Notes under the pieces: model-generated
What the model was told of the DNA's origin: nothing
Database searches by the model: none
Seen by the model: only the letters and a program-made list of their open reading frames with translations
Part shown: piece by piece, positions 19,437-29,353 of the stretch
Numbering within the stretch: position 1 is the stretch's first letter
Layout of the letters: each line of letters begins with the position of its first letter
DNA from: Streptomyces mutomycini
GTDB taxonomy: Bacteria; Actinomycetota; Actinomycetes; Streptomycetales; Streptomycetaceae
Direction: 5' to 3'
Assembly (NCBI RefSeq): GCF_001700505.1
Contig: NZ_MAPV01000081.1
Location: forward strand, 1-64,000
DNA length: 64,000 bases
Position numbers and translations under genes: made by a program

Positions 19437-19477
19437 CCGAGGCCCGGTGCCCCCGCGACGGGGGTACCGGGCCTCGG
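19437..19477. terminator. 18-bp terminator between SDR gene and groEL
   Basis: Arms 19437-19454 and 19460-19477 pair throughout with one G-U, around a 5-nt loop. It serves both convergent genes. Confidence 0.85.
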
Positions 19478-19493
19478 CGGCGTACGGAGCGTA

Positions 19494-21164
<1,671 letters not shown>

Positions 21165-21216
21165 CTAGTTTTCGCAGGGGGCCAGGGGCGCAGAACGGAA
21201 GCAAACGTTAAGTGAA

Positions 21217-21525
21217 TTACTTCTCGACGATCGCGAGAACGTCGCGCGCCGAGAGGACGAGGTAGTCCTCGCCGTTGTACTTCACCTCGGTGCCGCCGTA
21301 CTTGCTGTACAGAACGACATCGCCGGTCTTGACGTCGAGCGGAAGCCGCTCGCCGTTCTCGAAGCGGCCCGGGCCCACGGCCAGGACGACGCCCTCCTGG
21401 GGCTTCTCCTTGGCGGTGTCCGGAATGACCAGGCCGGAAGCCGTGGTCTGCTCGGCGTCGAGCGGCTGGACCACAATGCGGTCCTCGAGCGGCTTGATCG
21501 CAACCTTGGAGCTGGTGGTCGACAC
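21217..21525 (-). CDS. groES: Co-chaperonin GroES
   Basis: GroES caps GroEL. The 102-residue protein contains [36 protein letters not shown] with the mobile loop, and ends [15 protein letters not shown]. The GTG at 21525 is chosen because GGGGGA lies upstream at normal spacing and the family N-terminus begins here. It is the first gene of the heat-shock operon. Confidence 0.96.
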   Translation of the reverse strand: MSTTSSKVAIKPLEDRIVVQPLDAEQTTASGLVIPDTAKEKPQEGVVLAVGPGRFENGERLPLDVKTGDVVLYSKYGGTEVKYNGEDYLVLSARDVLAIVEK

Positions 21526-21628
21526 GATCCGGTCTCCCCCTTCGGAGATCTCACGGGGTTTAACAGTCTGTGGTTGGCGACCAGACCGATCCGTCGTCGC
21601 GGGTGCCGGACCTGCCCTGTCGCGCGGT

Positions 21629-21663
21629 TGTGCTGGCACTCTCCATCGGTGAGTGCCAGCACA
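21629..21663. promoter_or_regulatory. CIRCE operator, promoter-proximal copy
   Basis: Perfect 13-bp arms (TGTGCTGGCACTC / GAGTGCCAGCACA) flank a 9-nt spacer; the core fits CIRCE with CTGGCACTC for TTAGCACTC. HrcA repressor site at or just past the transcription start of groES. Confidence 0.85.
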
Positions 21664-21664
21664 G

Positions 21665-21694
21665 AGACTATGACCGCGATTAGCACTCGGTCAA
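21665..21694 (-). promoter_or_regulatory. groES promoter
   Basis: On the minus strand TTGACC (21689-21694) and TAGTCT (21665-21670) are 18 nt apart, a good HrdB-type promoter. The -35 lies in the CIRCE spacer at 21680-21706 and the start point would fall at the second CIRCE, so HrcA could block both polymerase binding and escape. Confidence 0.8.
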
Positions 21695-21706
21695 GCGGAG
21701 TGCCAA
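21680..21706. promoter_or_regulatory. CIRCE operator, upstream copy
   Basis: TTAGCACTC-N9-GAGTGCCAA differs from the consensus inverted repeat by one base in the right arm. It overlaps the groES -35. Tandem CIRCE sites before groES are known from Streptomyces. Confidence 0.9.
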
Positions 21707-21828
21707 TTCACCACCCTGGCGTGGCGTCGCGTGACCGCTCACGCCGGACAACGCGGGAGGCCGCCGCGGTGTTCCGGTGACGGAGGGATCGCGCGGGGCG
21801 CCCCGTATCCACGCCGGACGCGGTCCCG

Positions 21829-22725
21829 TCAGACGTAGTCCTCCAGCCTGGCCACGGAGTACCCCTTGTCCGTGACCGTCTTCATGACCTGGCGGATCAT
21901 GTCGGTCATCGACCCCTCCCAGTCCTCGTCCCCACGGAAGTGGGTGAGGATGATGTCGCCGGGGTGCAGGTCCCGGTCCTGCTCGCGCCACTCCATGTGG
22001 TCGGGGAACGCCTCGGCGGCCCACAGGGGCACGGCCTTGATGCCGCAGGACGCGGCGACGCGCAGGGTGTCGCCGTTGTAGTTGCCGTACGGCGGCCTGA
22101 AGAGGGTGGGCCGCTTCCCGAAGTACTTCTCGATCTTGTCCTGTTCACCGCAGATCTCCCGCCGCTGCTCGGCCTTCGAGAGCCCCGGGAGATAACGGTG
22201 GTTGATCGTGTGGTTGTTGAGGGTGACCCCCCTGGCCTGCATGTCCTTGAAGTACCCGTAGTCGTCACTCACCACGTAGTCGCTGAGGAAGGCGCTGTAC
22301 GGGATCTTCAGCTCGGTCATCATCCGCAGCAGTTCGGGGTCCTTCTCCGCCCCGTCGTCCATCGTCAGGAAGACGACCCGCTCCTTGGTCGGCACGGTGG
22401 TGAAGACCGGTGGCAGCGTCTCCCCGCCCTCCACCTCGAAGCCCTCGCGGGTGGTGATGCGCGGCTTCACCGCGGGAGGCGCGGGGGCGACGAGCGGGAC
22501 CTTCGCCAGACCCCACTTCTTCGCGGCGGCGACGCGGGCGGCCCGCTCCCGCTTCAGCCGCTCGGCCTTGGCGGCGGGCGCCTGCGCGACGGCGGCCCCC
22601 TGCTGCCCGGCGGCCGGCTTCCCCGGGCCGCCGGCTCCTTGGCCCTCACCGTCGGCGCATCCGGAGGCGGCGGCGCCCATCAGCAGTGCGGCCAGAACCG
22701 CACAGGCCGTTCTGCGGCACTTCAT
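21829..22725 (-). CDS. Polysaccharide deacetylase lipoprotein (NodB-type)
   Basis: The predicted lipoprotein removes acetyl groups from a cell-envelope glycan. A signal peptide ends in the lipobox AASGC (Cys23 with the chosen start), followed by a Gly/Ala/Pro linker and a NodB domain with FLTMDDGAEKDPEL (catalytic Asp pair), LNNHTINHRYLPG (metal His pair: H-x3-H) and RPPYGNYN. The ATG at 22725 has only a weak A-rich ribosome site; an ATG 33 nt upstream has AGGA but would add KEKSA codons from an AT-rich, non-coding-looking stretch. Confidence 0.87.
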   Translation of the reverse strand: MKCRRTACAVLAALLMGAAASGCADGEGQGAGGPGKPAAGQQGAAVAQAPAAKAERLKRERAARVAAAKKWGLAKVPLVAPAPPAVKPRITTREGFEVEGGETLPPVFTTVPTKERVVFLTMDDGAEKDPELLRMMTELKIPYSAFLSDYVVSDDYGYFKDMQARGVTLNNHTINHRYLPGLSKAEQRREICGEQDKIEKYFGKRPTLFRPPYGNYNGDTLRVAASCGIKAVPLWAAEAFPDHMEWREQDRDLHPGDIILTHFRGDEDWEGSMTDMIRQVMKTVTDKGYSVARLEDYV

Positions 22726-22848
22726 GGCAGATTTTTCTTTTTGTCGTACTAGCTGCATGGCGCCGCATCCTGCCACCGCGTCACCGGCCTCCTCCCACGA
22801 CACATCCGGCGGGCCCGCCGCATCCCCCGGCTGGCTCACAATGGACCC

Positions 22849-24072
22849 GTGAACGCCCTTCCCCCCGCCGGTCAGGCCGGCCCCGCCGACCCGCTCGCCG
22901 CCTTCGCCGCCCTGCGCACCCCCGAGGGCACCGCGCTCCTGGACGAGCTGCGCGACCACGACCCCGCACGGGAACTGGCGACCGCGACCCGGCTGCGCCG
23001 CACGCACCCCGCCGCCCTCGTGTCGGCGGCGCTCGGTCAGGCGCGGCTGCGGCAGCGCGCGGTGGCGAAGTTCGAGGCCGCGGACGCGTACCGCATGTTC
23101 TTCACGCCCGACGGCGTGGAACAGGCGACCCGCACCTCGGTCGCCGGCCACCGCGCCGGGCGGTTCGCGGAGCTCGGAGTACGCAGCGTGGCCGACCTGT
23201 GCTGCGGCATCGGCGGCGACGCGATCGCACTGGCCCGGGCGGGCATCACTGTCCTGGCCGTGGACCGCGACCCGCTCACCGCCCAGGTCGCCCGCGCCAA
23301 CGCCGAGGCTCTCGGCCTCCAGGACCTCGTCGAGGTGCGGTGCGCCGACGTCACCGATATCGACACCTCCCCGTACGACGCCGTCTTCGTCGACCCGGCG
23401 CGGCGCGGCGGGCGGGGCAGGATCTTCGACCCCGAGGCCTACTCGCCGCCGCTCTCCTGGGCGACCGGCGCGGCGCTGAAGGCGCCCCGCGCCGCACTGA
23501 AGATCGCCCCCGGCGTCCCCCACGAGGCGATCGGACCTCGGGCCGAGGCAGAGTGGATCTCGGACGGCGGCGACGTGAAGGAGGCCGTGCTCTGGTTCGG
23601 CGAGGGCTTCACCCCCGGCCGCTTCCGCGCCACGCTGCTCCCGTCAGGGACGACCCTCACCTCCGACGGCCCGCTCCCCGCCCCTCCGGTCGGCCCCGTC
23701 GGCCGGTATCTGCACGAGCCGGACGGCGCCGTGATCCGCTCCCATCTGGTGGCCGAGATCGTCGAGCGCTGCGAGGGCAGGCTGATCGACGAGACGATCG
23801 CCTACGTCACGAGCGACGCGCCGTACGAGTCCGACGCCACTGCTTCGTACGAGATCACCGACCAGCTGCCCTTCAACATGAAGAAGCTGAAGGCGCTGCT
23901 GAGGGAGCGTCAGGTAGGTGTCCTGACCGTCAAGAAGCGCGGCTCCGCGGTCGAACCGGAGGAACTGCGGCGGAAGATGAAGCTCCAGGGGCCGCACGCG
24001 GCCACCGTCTTCCTGACCCGGGTGGCCGGGGCCCCGACGATGCTTGTCGGGCAGCCCGTGAAGGGGGCCTGA
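22849..24072 (+). CDS. Class I SAM-dependent methyltransferase with THUMP-like C-terminus
   Basis: The 407-residue protein shows the SAM motif ADLCCGIGGDAIALARAG, the acidic VLAVDRDPLT after strand 2, and VFVDPARRGGRGRIFDPEAYSPPL, which resembles RNA methyltransferases. The C-terminal part (FNMKKLKALLRERQVGVLTVKKRG) is of the THUMP-like type found with these proteins, so an RNA substrate is likely but not proven. GTG start 23 codons inside the plus-strand frame chosen for its fit with family N-termini. Confidence 0.85.
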   Translation: MNALPPAGQAGPADPLAAFAALRTPEGTALLDELRDHDPARELATATRLRRTHPAALVSAALGQARLRQRAVAKFEAADAYRMFFTPDGVEQATRTSVAGHRAGRFAELGVRSVADLCCGIGGDAIALARAGITVLAVDRDPLTAQVARANAEALGLQDLVEVRCADVTDIDTSPYDAVFVDPARRGGRGRIFDPEAYSPPLSWATGAALKAPRAALKIAPGVPHEAIGPRAEAEWISDGGDVKEAVLWFGEGFTPGRFRATLLPSGTTLTSDGPLPAPPVGPVGRYLHEPDGAVIRSHLVAEIVERCEGRLIDETIAYVTSDAPYESDATASYEITDQLPFNMKKLKALLRERQVGVLTVKKRGSAVEPEELRRKMKLQGPHAATVFLTRVAGAPTMLVGQPVKGA

Positions 24073-24723
24073 TCAGCCGCCCGCCGTGACCGGCGGGTCC
24101 TCCGGCGCCCCGACGAGCACCCGCAGCACCCAGCGGCGGTGGGCGAACGCCTTGACGAGGCCGGTCAGTCCGGCCAGCCATGCGATGAGCCCGAGCCCCA
24201 TCAGCCAGGCCACCAGGCCGTACGTCTCCTGGCCCGCCCTCGCCGTCGCCGGGACGGCCACGCAGCCGAACAGACCCGTCGCGCAGAGCGTGAACGACGT
24301 CAGCAGCCAGGCGAGGCTCGCCCCCGGCCTGCGCAGGGGCATGTCCCCCACCGGGTCGCGGTCCAGTCCGCCCCACTGCACGAGGAGCGCGTGCACCCGC
24401 AGGTCCCTCGCCACGCCGACGGCCAGGAGCACGGCCGCCGGGATCAGGACGACCGCGCCCACGGCGAGGCAGATGACCCCCGGGGCCACGCCGAGGGGGT
24501 CGTATGCGTCCTCGAACATGAGCAGCGCCGCCCCCACCAGCGACCAGCCGAGCGCGGCGGTCCCCGCCCACATCCACAGGACTCCGAGCCGCGCGGGCCC
24601 GACGAACATCTTCACCAGCTCGTCGAGAACCACCGCCCGGTCCCTCAGCAGGGTCTCGCGGTCGGGCCAGGTGCGTATCTCCGCAGGCGGGGGCGGCGGC
24701 GGCAGGAGTGAACGGCTGGGCAT
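24073..24723 (-). CDS. Integral membrane protein, unknown function
   Basis: The 216-residue protein has four hydrophobic helices in two pairs (around LGVLWMWAGTAALGWSLVG, VICLAVGAVVLIPAAVLLAV, LAWLLTSFTLCATGLFGCVA and WLMGLGLIAWLAGLTGL), a Pro-rich N-terminus and short charged loops. No family recognised. It abuts the methyltransferase gene tail to tail with no gap, so no separate terminator is visible between them. Confidence 0.8.
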   Translation of the reverse strand: MPSRSLLPPPPPPAEIRTWPDRETLLRDRAVVLDELVKMFVGPARLGVLWMWAGTAALGWSLVGAALLMFEDAYDPLGVAPGVICLAVGAVVLIPAAVLLAVGVARDLRVHALLVQWGGLDRDPVGDMPLRRPGASLAWLLTSFTLCATGLFGCVAVPATARAGQETYGLVAWLMGLGLIAWLAGLTGLVKAFAHRRWVLRVLVGAPEDPPVTAGG

Positions 24724-24780
24724 GGCCCAGACATTACCGAGGCCGCGCGCCGCCCACCGATGGTGGAGCGGTCGTGGGAA

Positions 24781-25053
24781 TCAGGTGAGCGGGTACGAGG
24801 TCCTGCCGGACGCCTCGTCGATTTCGTCGTGCGCCTTGGTGAGCAGCTTCATCGCCAGTTCGTTGAGCGCTCGGGCGCCGGCGATCTCCTCGCCGACCCT
24901 GGGCTGCTCCGCGTCGGAGGGGTGGCGGCTGGCGTATCCGTGGGCCCGCATCTCGGTCCCGTCACTCAGCCGCACCATCGCGGCCGCGCGGGTCCTGTGC
25001 GTGTCCTCCTCGAATTCCAGCTCGATGTGCCATCCGACCGTGGTCTCCATCAT
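24781..25053 (-). CDS. DUF1876 domain protein (dsRBD-like fold)
   Basis: The 90-residue protein (VGWHIELEFEEDTHRTRAAAMVRL...GYASRHPSD...GEEIAGARALNELAMKLL) matches the actinobacterial DUF1876 family, whose fold resembles double-stranded RNA-binding domains; function unknown. The first of two adjacent ATGs is chosen, 8 nt after GGGAGG. Confidence 0.85.
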   Translation of the reverse strand: MMETTVGWHIELEFEEDTHRTRAAAMVRLSDGTEMRAHGYASRHPSDAEQPRVGEEIAGARALNELAMKLLTKAHDEIDEASGRTSYPLT

Positions 25054-25121
25054 GTCGGTCACCTCCCGGGAGTCCTGCTTCCAGGGTGCGCCCGTTCCCC
25101 CGCCCACGCACGGCGTGCGCC

Positions 25122-25586
25122 TCAGGCGCTCTGCAGGGCCTGGACGTCCAGCTTCCGCATCCCCATCAGCGCCTTCATCACCCGGTCCGCCCTGGCCCGG
25201 TCGGGGCCGCCGATCAGCTCGGGCAGTACGCGCGGGACGATCTGCCAGGACAGGCCGTACTTGTCCTTCAGCCACCCGCACATGCTCTCCTCGCCCTCCT
25301 CGGTGAACTTCGCCCACAGCCTGTCGACCTCCTGCTGGTCCTCGCAGTCCACGCTCAGCGAGACGGCCTCGTCGAACGTGAACTGCGGACCGACGTCGAG
25401 CGCGAGGTACTCCTGGCCGGCGAGCACGAACTCCACCGTCAGCACGGTGCCGGTCCGCCCCGGGGTGGCCTCGGTGCTGTAGGTGACGTCGCCGACGCGC
25501 GAGTCCCCGCCGAAGACCGACACGTAGAACTCCGCGGCCTCCCGGGCCTGGTCGTCGAACCACGGACAGGGCCTGATCTTCTGCAT
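25122..25586 (-). CDS. VOC-superfamily protein, PhnB-like
   Basis: The 154-residue protein begins MQKIRPCPWFDDQAREAAEFYVSVF and continues with the PhnB/3-demethylubiquinone-methyltransferase-type glyoxalase fold (VEFVLAGQEYLALDVGPQF; CGWLKDKYGLSWQIVP). Such proteins bind metal and small molecules, but no reaction can be assigned. The upstream gap to ORF91 holds no clear promoter. Confidence 0.88.
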   Translation of the reverse strand: MQKIRPCPWFDDQAREAAEFYVSVFGGDSRVGDVTYSTEATPGRTGTVLTVEFVLAGQEYLALDVGPQFTFDEAVSLSVDCEDQQEVDRLWAKFTEEGEESMCGWLKDKYGLSWQIVPRVLPELIGGPDRARADRVMKALMGMRKLDVQALQSA

Positions 25587-25686
25587 GGTCTCTCTCCCCG
25601 CACCGCGGAACGTCGTCGTTCCGCTGTGCGAGGTGGACGGGCCGCGCGCCGGATACTCATCGGGACACGCGCCGCGCGGGCACCCG

Positions 25687-25962
25687 TCAGCCGCCCGCCG
25701 GACCGAGGGACTCGAAGCGCCACCGGTGCACCGGGCGGGTGATCATCCCGGCGTCCGGCTCGGGCAGCTCCGGCAGCTCGGACAGCTCGTCGTATTCCGC
25801 GTCCCACCAGGTCAGCACGAGGACCCGGTCCTGCGGGGCGCGCAGCAGCTCGCTGCGCAGCGGCTCCCGGGCCAGCTCGGCGGCCCGGGCACGGGCCCAC
25901 TCCAGCAGCTCCGCGCCGCGGCCCTCGGCGGCGCGTGCCTCCCACATCAGGGCGACGGTCAT
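25687..25962 (-). CDS. Small conserved protein coupled to tsaD (ORF91)
   Basis: The 91-residue protein ([31 protein letters not shown]...[16 protein letters not shown]) looks like a ferredoxin-like/dimeric alpha-beta barrel monomer: an antibiotic-biosynthesis-monooxygenase-type fold is possible. Its ATG overlaps the tsaD stop by the ATGA arrangement, so it is translationally coupled as the last gene of tsaB-rimI-tsaD-ORF91. Function unknown. Confidence 0.8.
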   Translation of the reverse strand: MTVALMWEARAAEGRGAELLEWARARAAELAREPLRSELLRAPQDRVLVLTWWDAEYDELSELPELPEPDAGMITRPVHRWRFESLGPAGG

Positions 25963-27059
25963 GAGTAGAGGTTGTCCTTGCTGATCTCGTGCACATGGTC
26001 GTGGCCGTGGCTGTGGGCCCCCGGCACATGGGTCTCCGTGACCGGCAGCGAGGAGTCCGCCGAGAGACCCAGGTCCGACACCGGGCGGTTGCGCGCCACC
26101 ATCTCCGCGCCGAGCGCGGCGACCATCGCCCCGTTGTCCGTGCACAGTCCGGGTCTCGGGACCCGCAGCCGGATGCCGGCCTTGTCGCACCGCTCCTGGG
26201 CTAGGGCCCGGAGCCGCGAGTTGGCCGCGACGCCGCCGCCGATCATCAGGTGGTCGACGCCCTCGTCCCTGCAGGCCCGGACGGCCTTGCGGGTGAGTAC
26301 GTCCACCACGGCCTCCTGGAAGGAGGCCGCCACGTCCCGTACGGGCACGTCCTCGCCGGCCGCCCGCTTCGCCTCGATCCAGCGCGCCACGGACGTCTTG
26401 AGCCCGGAGAACGAGAAGTCGTACGCGGGATCGCGCGAGCCGCTCAGCCCGCGCGGGAAGGCGATCGCCTTCGGGTCGCCCTCCCGCGCGAGCCGGTCGA
26501 TGACGGGGCCGCCGGGGAAACCGAGGTCCAGCACCCGGGCGATCTTGTCGAAGGCCTCGCCCGCCGCGTCGTCGATGGTGGCGCCCAGGGGCCGTACGTC
26601 GTTCGTGATGTCCGGGGCCAGGAGGAGCGAGGAGTGCCCGCCGCTGACCAGCAGTGCCATCGTCGGCTCGGGCAGCGGACCGTGCTCCAGCTGGTCGACG
26701 CAGATGTGCGAGGCCAGGTGGTTCACCCCGTACAGCGGCTTGTTCAGCGCGTACGCGTACGCCTTGGCGGCCGAGACGCCGACGAGCAGCGCCCCGGCGA
26801 GCCCGGGGCCGGCCGTGACCGCGATGCCGTCGAGGTCGCGGGCGCTGATCCCGGCGTCCTTCAGGGCGCGCTCGATGGTGGGGACCATGGACTCCAGGTG
26901 GGCACGGGAAGCGATCTCCGGCACGACACCGCCGAAGCGGGCGTGCGTGTCGACGCTGGACGCGACGGCGTCGGCGAGGAGCGTCGTCCCGCGCACGATG
27001 CCGACACCGGTCTCGTCGCAGGAGGTCTCGATACCGAGTACGAGGGGTTCGTCAGCCAT
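25959..27059 (-). CDS. tsaD: tRNA N6-threonylcarbamoyladenosine synthase subunit TsaD
   Basis: TsaD transfers the threonylcarbamoyl group to A37 of ANN-decoding tRNAs, working with TsaB and TsaE. The 366-residue ASKHA-fold protein has [15 protein letters not shown], the metal-binding HLASHI (H-x3-H), and [10 protein letters not shown] His-rich tail ([15 protein letters not shown]) is a local addition. The ATG overlaps the rimI stop (TGATG). Confidence 0.96.
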   Translation of the reverse strand: MADEPLVLGIETSCDETGVGIVRGTTLLADAVASSVDTHARFGGVVPEIASRAHLESMVPTIERALKDAGISARDLDGIAVTAGPGLAGALLVGVSAAKAYAYALNKPLYGVNHLASHICVDQLEHGPLPEPTMALLVSGGHSSLLLAPDITNDVRPLGATIDDAAGEAFDKIARVLDLGFPGGPVIDRLAREGDPKAIAFPRGLSGSRDPAYDFSFSGLKTSVARWIEAKRAAGEDVPVRDVAASFQEAVVDVLTRKAVRACRDEGVDHLMIGGGVAANSRLRALAQERCDKAGIRLRVPRPGLCTDNGAMVAALGAEMVARNRPVSDLGLSADSSLPVTETHVPGAHSHGHDHVHEISKDNLYS

Positions 27060-27550
27060 CAGTCTGTCTCTGTTCCTTGTACGGTCAGGCGCATGACGAG
27101 TGCGTCGATGTTGCCCGGCTGGTAGTAGCCACGGCGGAAGCCGATGGGTTCGAACCCGAAACGTTCGTAGAGCTTCTGGGCGCGGGTGTTGTCGACACGG
27201 ACCTCCAGGAGCACGGCGGTGCACTCGAAGGCGGTGGCGTGCCGGAGCAGGTCGGTCAGGAGCTCGGAGCCGAGGCCGCCACCCCACTGGTCACGGCTGA
27301 CCGCGATCGTCTGGACGTCGGCGAGGTCGCCGGCCGATGCCAGGCCCGCGTAGCCGACGATCCGGCCGTCGGCGGGGTTCTCGGCGACGACGTAGCGGTG
27401 GGTGGCCCGGGGTCCGCGGGCCCTGGCCAGTTCGGACCAGAACATGCCGGCCGACCAGGCGTCGTCCGGGAACAGCTCGTGTTCCAGCTCCAGGACGGGG
27501 GCGATGTCCCACCACCGCATCTCACGGAGCACAGCGGTCGCGGTGGTCAC
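27059..27550 (-). CDS. rimI: Ribosomal protein S18 N-acetyltransferase RimI
   Basis: A 163-residue GNAT acetyltransferase with the acetyl-CoA loop [12 protein letters not shown] and the family end [24 protein letters not shown]. In most bacteria rimI lies between tsaB and tsaD, as here. Start and stop overlap both neighbours by 1-4 nt, so the three are one translational unit. Confidence 0.93.
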   Translation of the reverse strand: MTTATAVLREMRWWDIAPVLELEHELFPDDAWSAGMFWSELARARGPRATHRYVVAENPADGRIVGYAGLASAGDLADVQTIAVSRDQWGGGLGSELLTDLLRHATAFECTAVLLEVRVDNTRAQKLYERFGFEPIGFRRGYYQPGNIDALVMRLTVQGTETD

Positions 27551-28209
27551 TTGGGGGTGACCACCTTGTAGTTCTTCGGGACCTGGGCGTCGGGCCTGCG
27601 CAGGTAGAGCGGCTGCGGCGGGAGCAGCCCGGCCCCGGCGGCCAGGCGTTCGGCCGCGAGGGAGGCGAGCGCGCCGGCGGAGACGTGCTCCGGGCCGCGG
27701 GCGTCCGGGAAGGCCTCGGGGTAGAGCAGGGCGCCCGCGCCGGCGACGGGCAGTCCGGCGAGCCGGTCCGCGACCTCGGCGGGCCGGTCGACACAGGGGT
27801 CACCGTCCCGGGTGCGGTAGTCCTCGTAGCGCGCCCAGTAGACCTCCTTGCGGCGCGCGTCGGTCGCGACGGCGAACGGGCCTTCGAGACCGTCCAGGCC
27901 GGCGGCGTACGCGAGCGCGTCGAGCGTGCACAGCCCGTGCACCGGCACGGACAGGGCGGAGCCGAACGTCGCGGCGGTGACGAGGCCGACGCGCAGCCCG
28001 GTGTAGGGGCCGGGGCCGACCCCGACGACCACGCCGGTCACGGCGTCGAGCTTCGTCCCCGCCTCGGCGAGGATCCGGTCGACGGCGGGCAGCAGCAGTT
28101 CCCCGTGCCTCCGGGCGTCGACCTGTCCGGTCTCGGCGACGACGGATGACCCGTCGTGAAGGGCGACGGTGACGGCGGGCGTGGCGGTATCCATGGCGAG
28201 CAGCAGCAC
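27547..28209 (-). CDS. tsaB: tRNA t6A synthesis protein TsaB
   Basis: TsaB is the TsaD-dimerising partner in the t6A complex. The 220-residue protein starts MLLLAMDTATPAVTVALHDG, a decayed ASKHA ATPase motif, and has VVVGVGPGPYTGLRVGL. First gene of the tsaB-rimI-tsaD-ORF91 unit. Confidence 0.95.
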   Translation of the reverse strand: MLLLAMDTATPAVTVALHDGSSVVAETGQVDARRHGELLLPAVDRILAEAGTKLDAVTGVVVGVGPGPYTGLRVGLVTAATFGSALSVPVHGLCTLDALAYAAGLDGLEGPFAVATDARRKEVYWARYEDYRTRDGDPCVDRPAEVADRLAGLPVAGAGALLYPEAFPDARGPEHVSAGALASLAAERLAAGAGLLPPQPLYLRRPDAQVPKNYKVVTPK

Positions 28210-28304
28210 ACAAACAGCCTACGGCTCCGCCGACCCGCCCACGGCGGCCCGTGCGGGGTCCCGGGCTCCCCTTCCGCTGCTGGTACCGTCGCCGGGTATA
28301 CGCG

Positions 28305-28329
28305 TGTACGACGTAAATGCTTGTACGAC
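28305..28329. repeat. Direct repeat TGTACGAC in the tsaB / LDT-like divergent region
   Basis: TGTACGAC occurs at 28305-28312 and 28322-28329, 17 bp apart, between divergent genes. Possible tandem regulator site; weak evidence. Confidence 0.35.
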
Positions 28330-28362
28330 ATGCGACAGGCGCATGTGAAAGGGGACCTCACG

Positions 28363-28923
28363 GTGGCAAGGGGCAGCTCGGGAATCGTGGCCGGGCTCAC
28401 TGCCGCGGCGGTGGCCGCGGTCTGTTTCCTCGCCTACCAGGCGGCGGCCAACGCGCCGGACTCGGTCGCCGCCCCCTCGGGGAAGGCCTCCGCGCCGTCC
28501 GCCTCCCCCTCCTCGGCGAAGCCGAAGGCCACGAAGGAACCGCTCGCGGTCCCCGAGGACTCCGACGCGGGGGCACGGGTCGTGTACGCGCTGAAGGACC
28601 GCCGGGTGTGGATCGTGGACGGCGGGGAGAAGGCGCTCCGTACGTTCACCGTCATGCCGAGCACCGTGAGCCCGCTGCCCGGCGTGTACCGGGTGACCTC
28701 GCGCTCCGGCAGCATCAAGGGCTCGGACGGTGTCCTGATCGAGCACGTGGTGCGCTTCGCGAGCGTCGACGGCGTGGTGGTGGGCTTCAGCGCCGCCCAG
28801 GACGACTCGATGGCGAGCCCCGACCCCACGGCCAGGACCGGCGGGGTGCGGATGAAGCGCGCCGACGGCGACGCGCTGTGGACCTTCGCCACGGTCGGAG
28901 CCAAGGTCGTCGTCGTCCCGTAG
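28363..28923 (+). CDS. L,D-transpeptidase-like membrane-anchored protein without catalytic residues
   Basis: The 186-residue protein has an N-terminal signal anchor (about 8-28) and a Ser/Pro/Lys linker. Its outer domain matches the YkuD fold in pattern: RVVYALKDRRVWIVDGG, PLPGVYRVTSRSG, and an ending RTGGVRMKRADGDALWTFATVGAKVVVVP where active enzymes have SHGC-h-RM...DA..LW..V..G. Gly161 replaces the nucleophile Cys and the upstream catalytic-His loop reads GFSAA (141-145). It therefore cannot cross-link peptidoglycan by the known route and may bind it instead. The GTG start follows AAGGGG. Confidence 0.75.
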   Translation: MARGSSGIVAGLTAAAVAAVCFLAYQAAANAPDSVAAPSGKASAPSASPSSAKPKATKEPLAVPEDSDAGARVVYALKDRRVWIVDGGEKALRTFTVMPSTVSPLPGVYRVTSRSGSIKGSDGVLIEHVVRFASVDGVVVGFSAAQDDSMASPDPTARTGGVRMKRADGDALWTFATVGAKVVVVP

Positions 28924-28962
28924 GGAGTCCTGCCGGAGTCCTGCCGCACTTCCGGCCGCGGG

Positions 28963-29169
28963 TCAGGCCGCGTCGCGCCCCTCGGCGGGCCGCATGTCGT
29001 CGGTGTCGTCGGCCTCGGCCTCGCGCTCGTCGGTGTGCTCGCCGCGGGGTGGCGTCGACACCGCCGTCGCTGCCGCGCAGGAGGCGAGCAGGTCCTTCAT
29101 CGACACCGCTGACACCGACGGTGGCTCCGCCTGCGACTGCGGGTGCGCTTCACGCTCGGGTGCCGGCAT
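28963..29169 (-). CDS. Small protein behind an iron box, unknown function
   Basis: The 68-residue product has a central block AVSMKDLLASCAAATAVSTPP flanked by charged, disordered ends and one Cys. I do not recognise a characterised family. The ATG at 29169 is supported by GAGGAGG 7 nt upstream, and a DmdR/IdeR-type iron box lies 31 bp upstream, so iron-repressed expression is likely. Confidence 0.72.
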   Translation of the reverse strand: MPAPEREAHPQSQAEPPSVSAVSMKDLLASCAAATAVSTPPRGEHTDEREAEADDTDDMRPAEGRDAA

Positions 29170-29199
29170 GGATGCCTCCTCGGGCTTCGGCGAGAGACA

Positions 29200-29219
29200 T
29201 GGTTAGGCAGACCTAACCA
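29200..29219. promoter_or_regulatory. DmdR/IdeR-type iron box
   Basis: TGGTTAGG-CAGA-CCTAACCA has perfect 8-bp arms and contains the TTAGG...CCTAA core of actinobacterial iron boxes. It lies 31 bp upstream of the small gene at 28963-29169 and no other start codon is near. Confidence 0.7.
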
Positions 29220-29353
29220 ATCCCTGCATCCCATGTGACCACGACGGGGCTCCCCGGCGCAACATTTTGCCGACGGCCTGTCGGAAAGTGTCGGAACGAA
29301 GTCGGGGAGCAGGGGGCGCACAAGCCGTCCCACCAGGTCGGCGCGGCCCGCTC

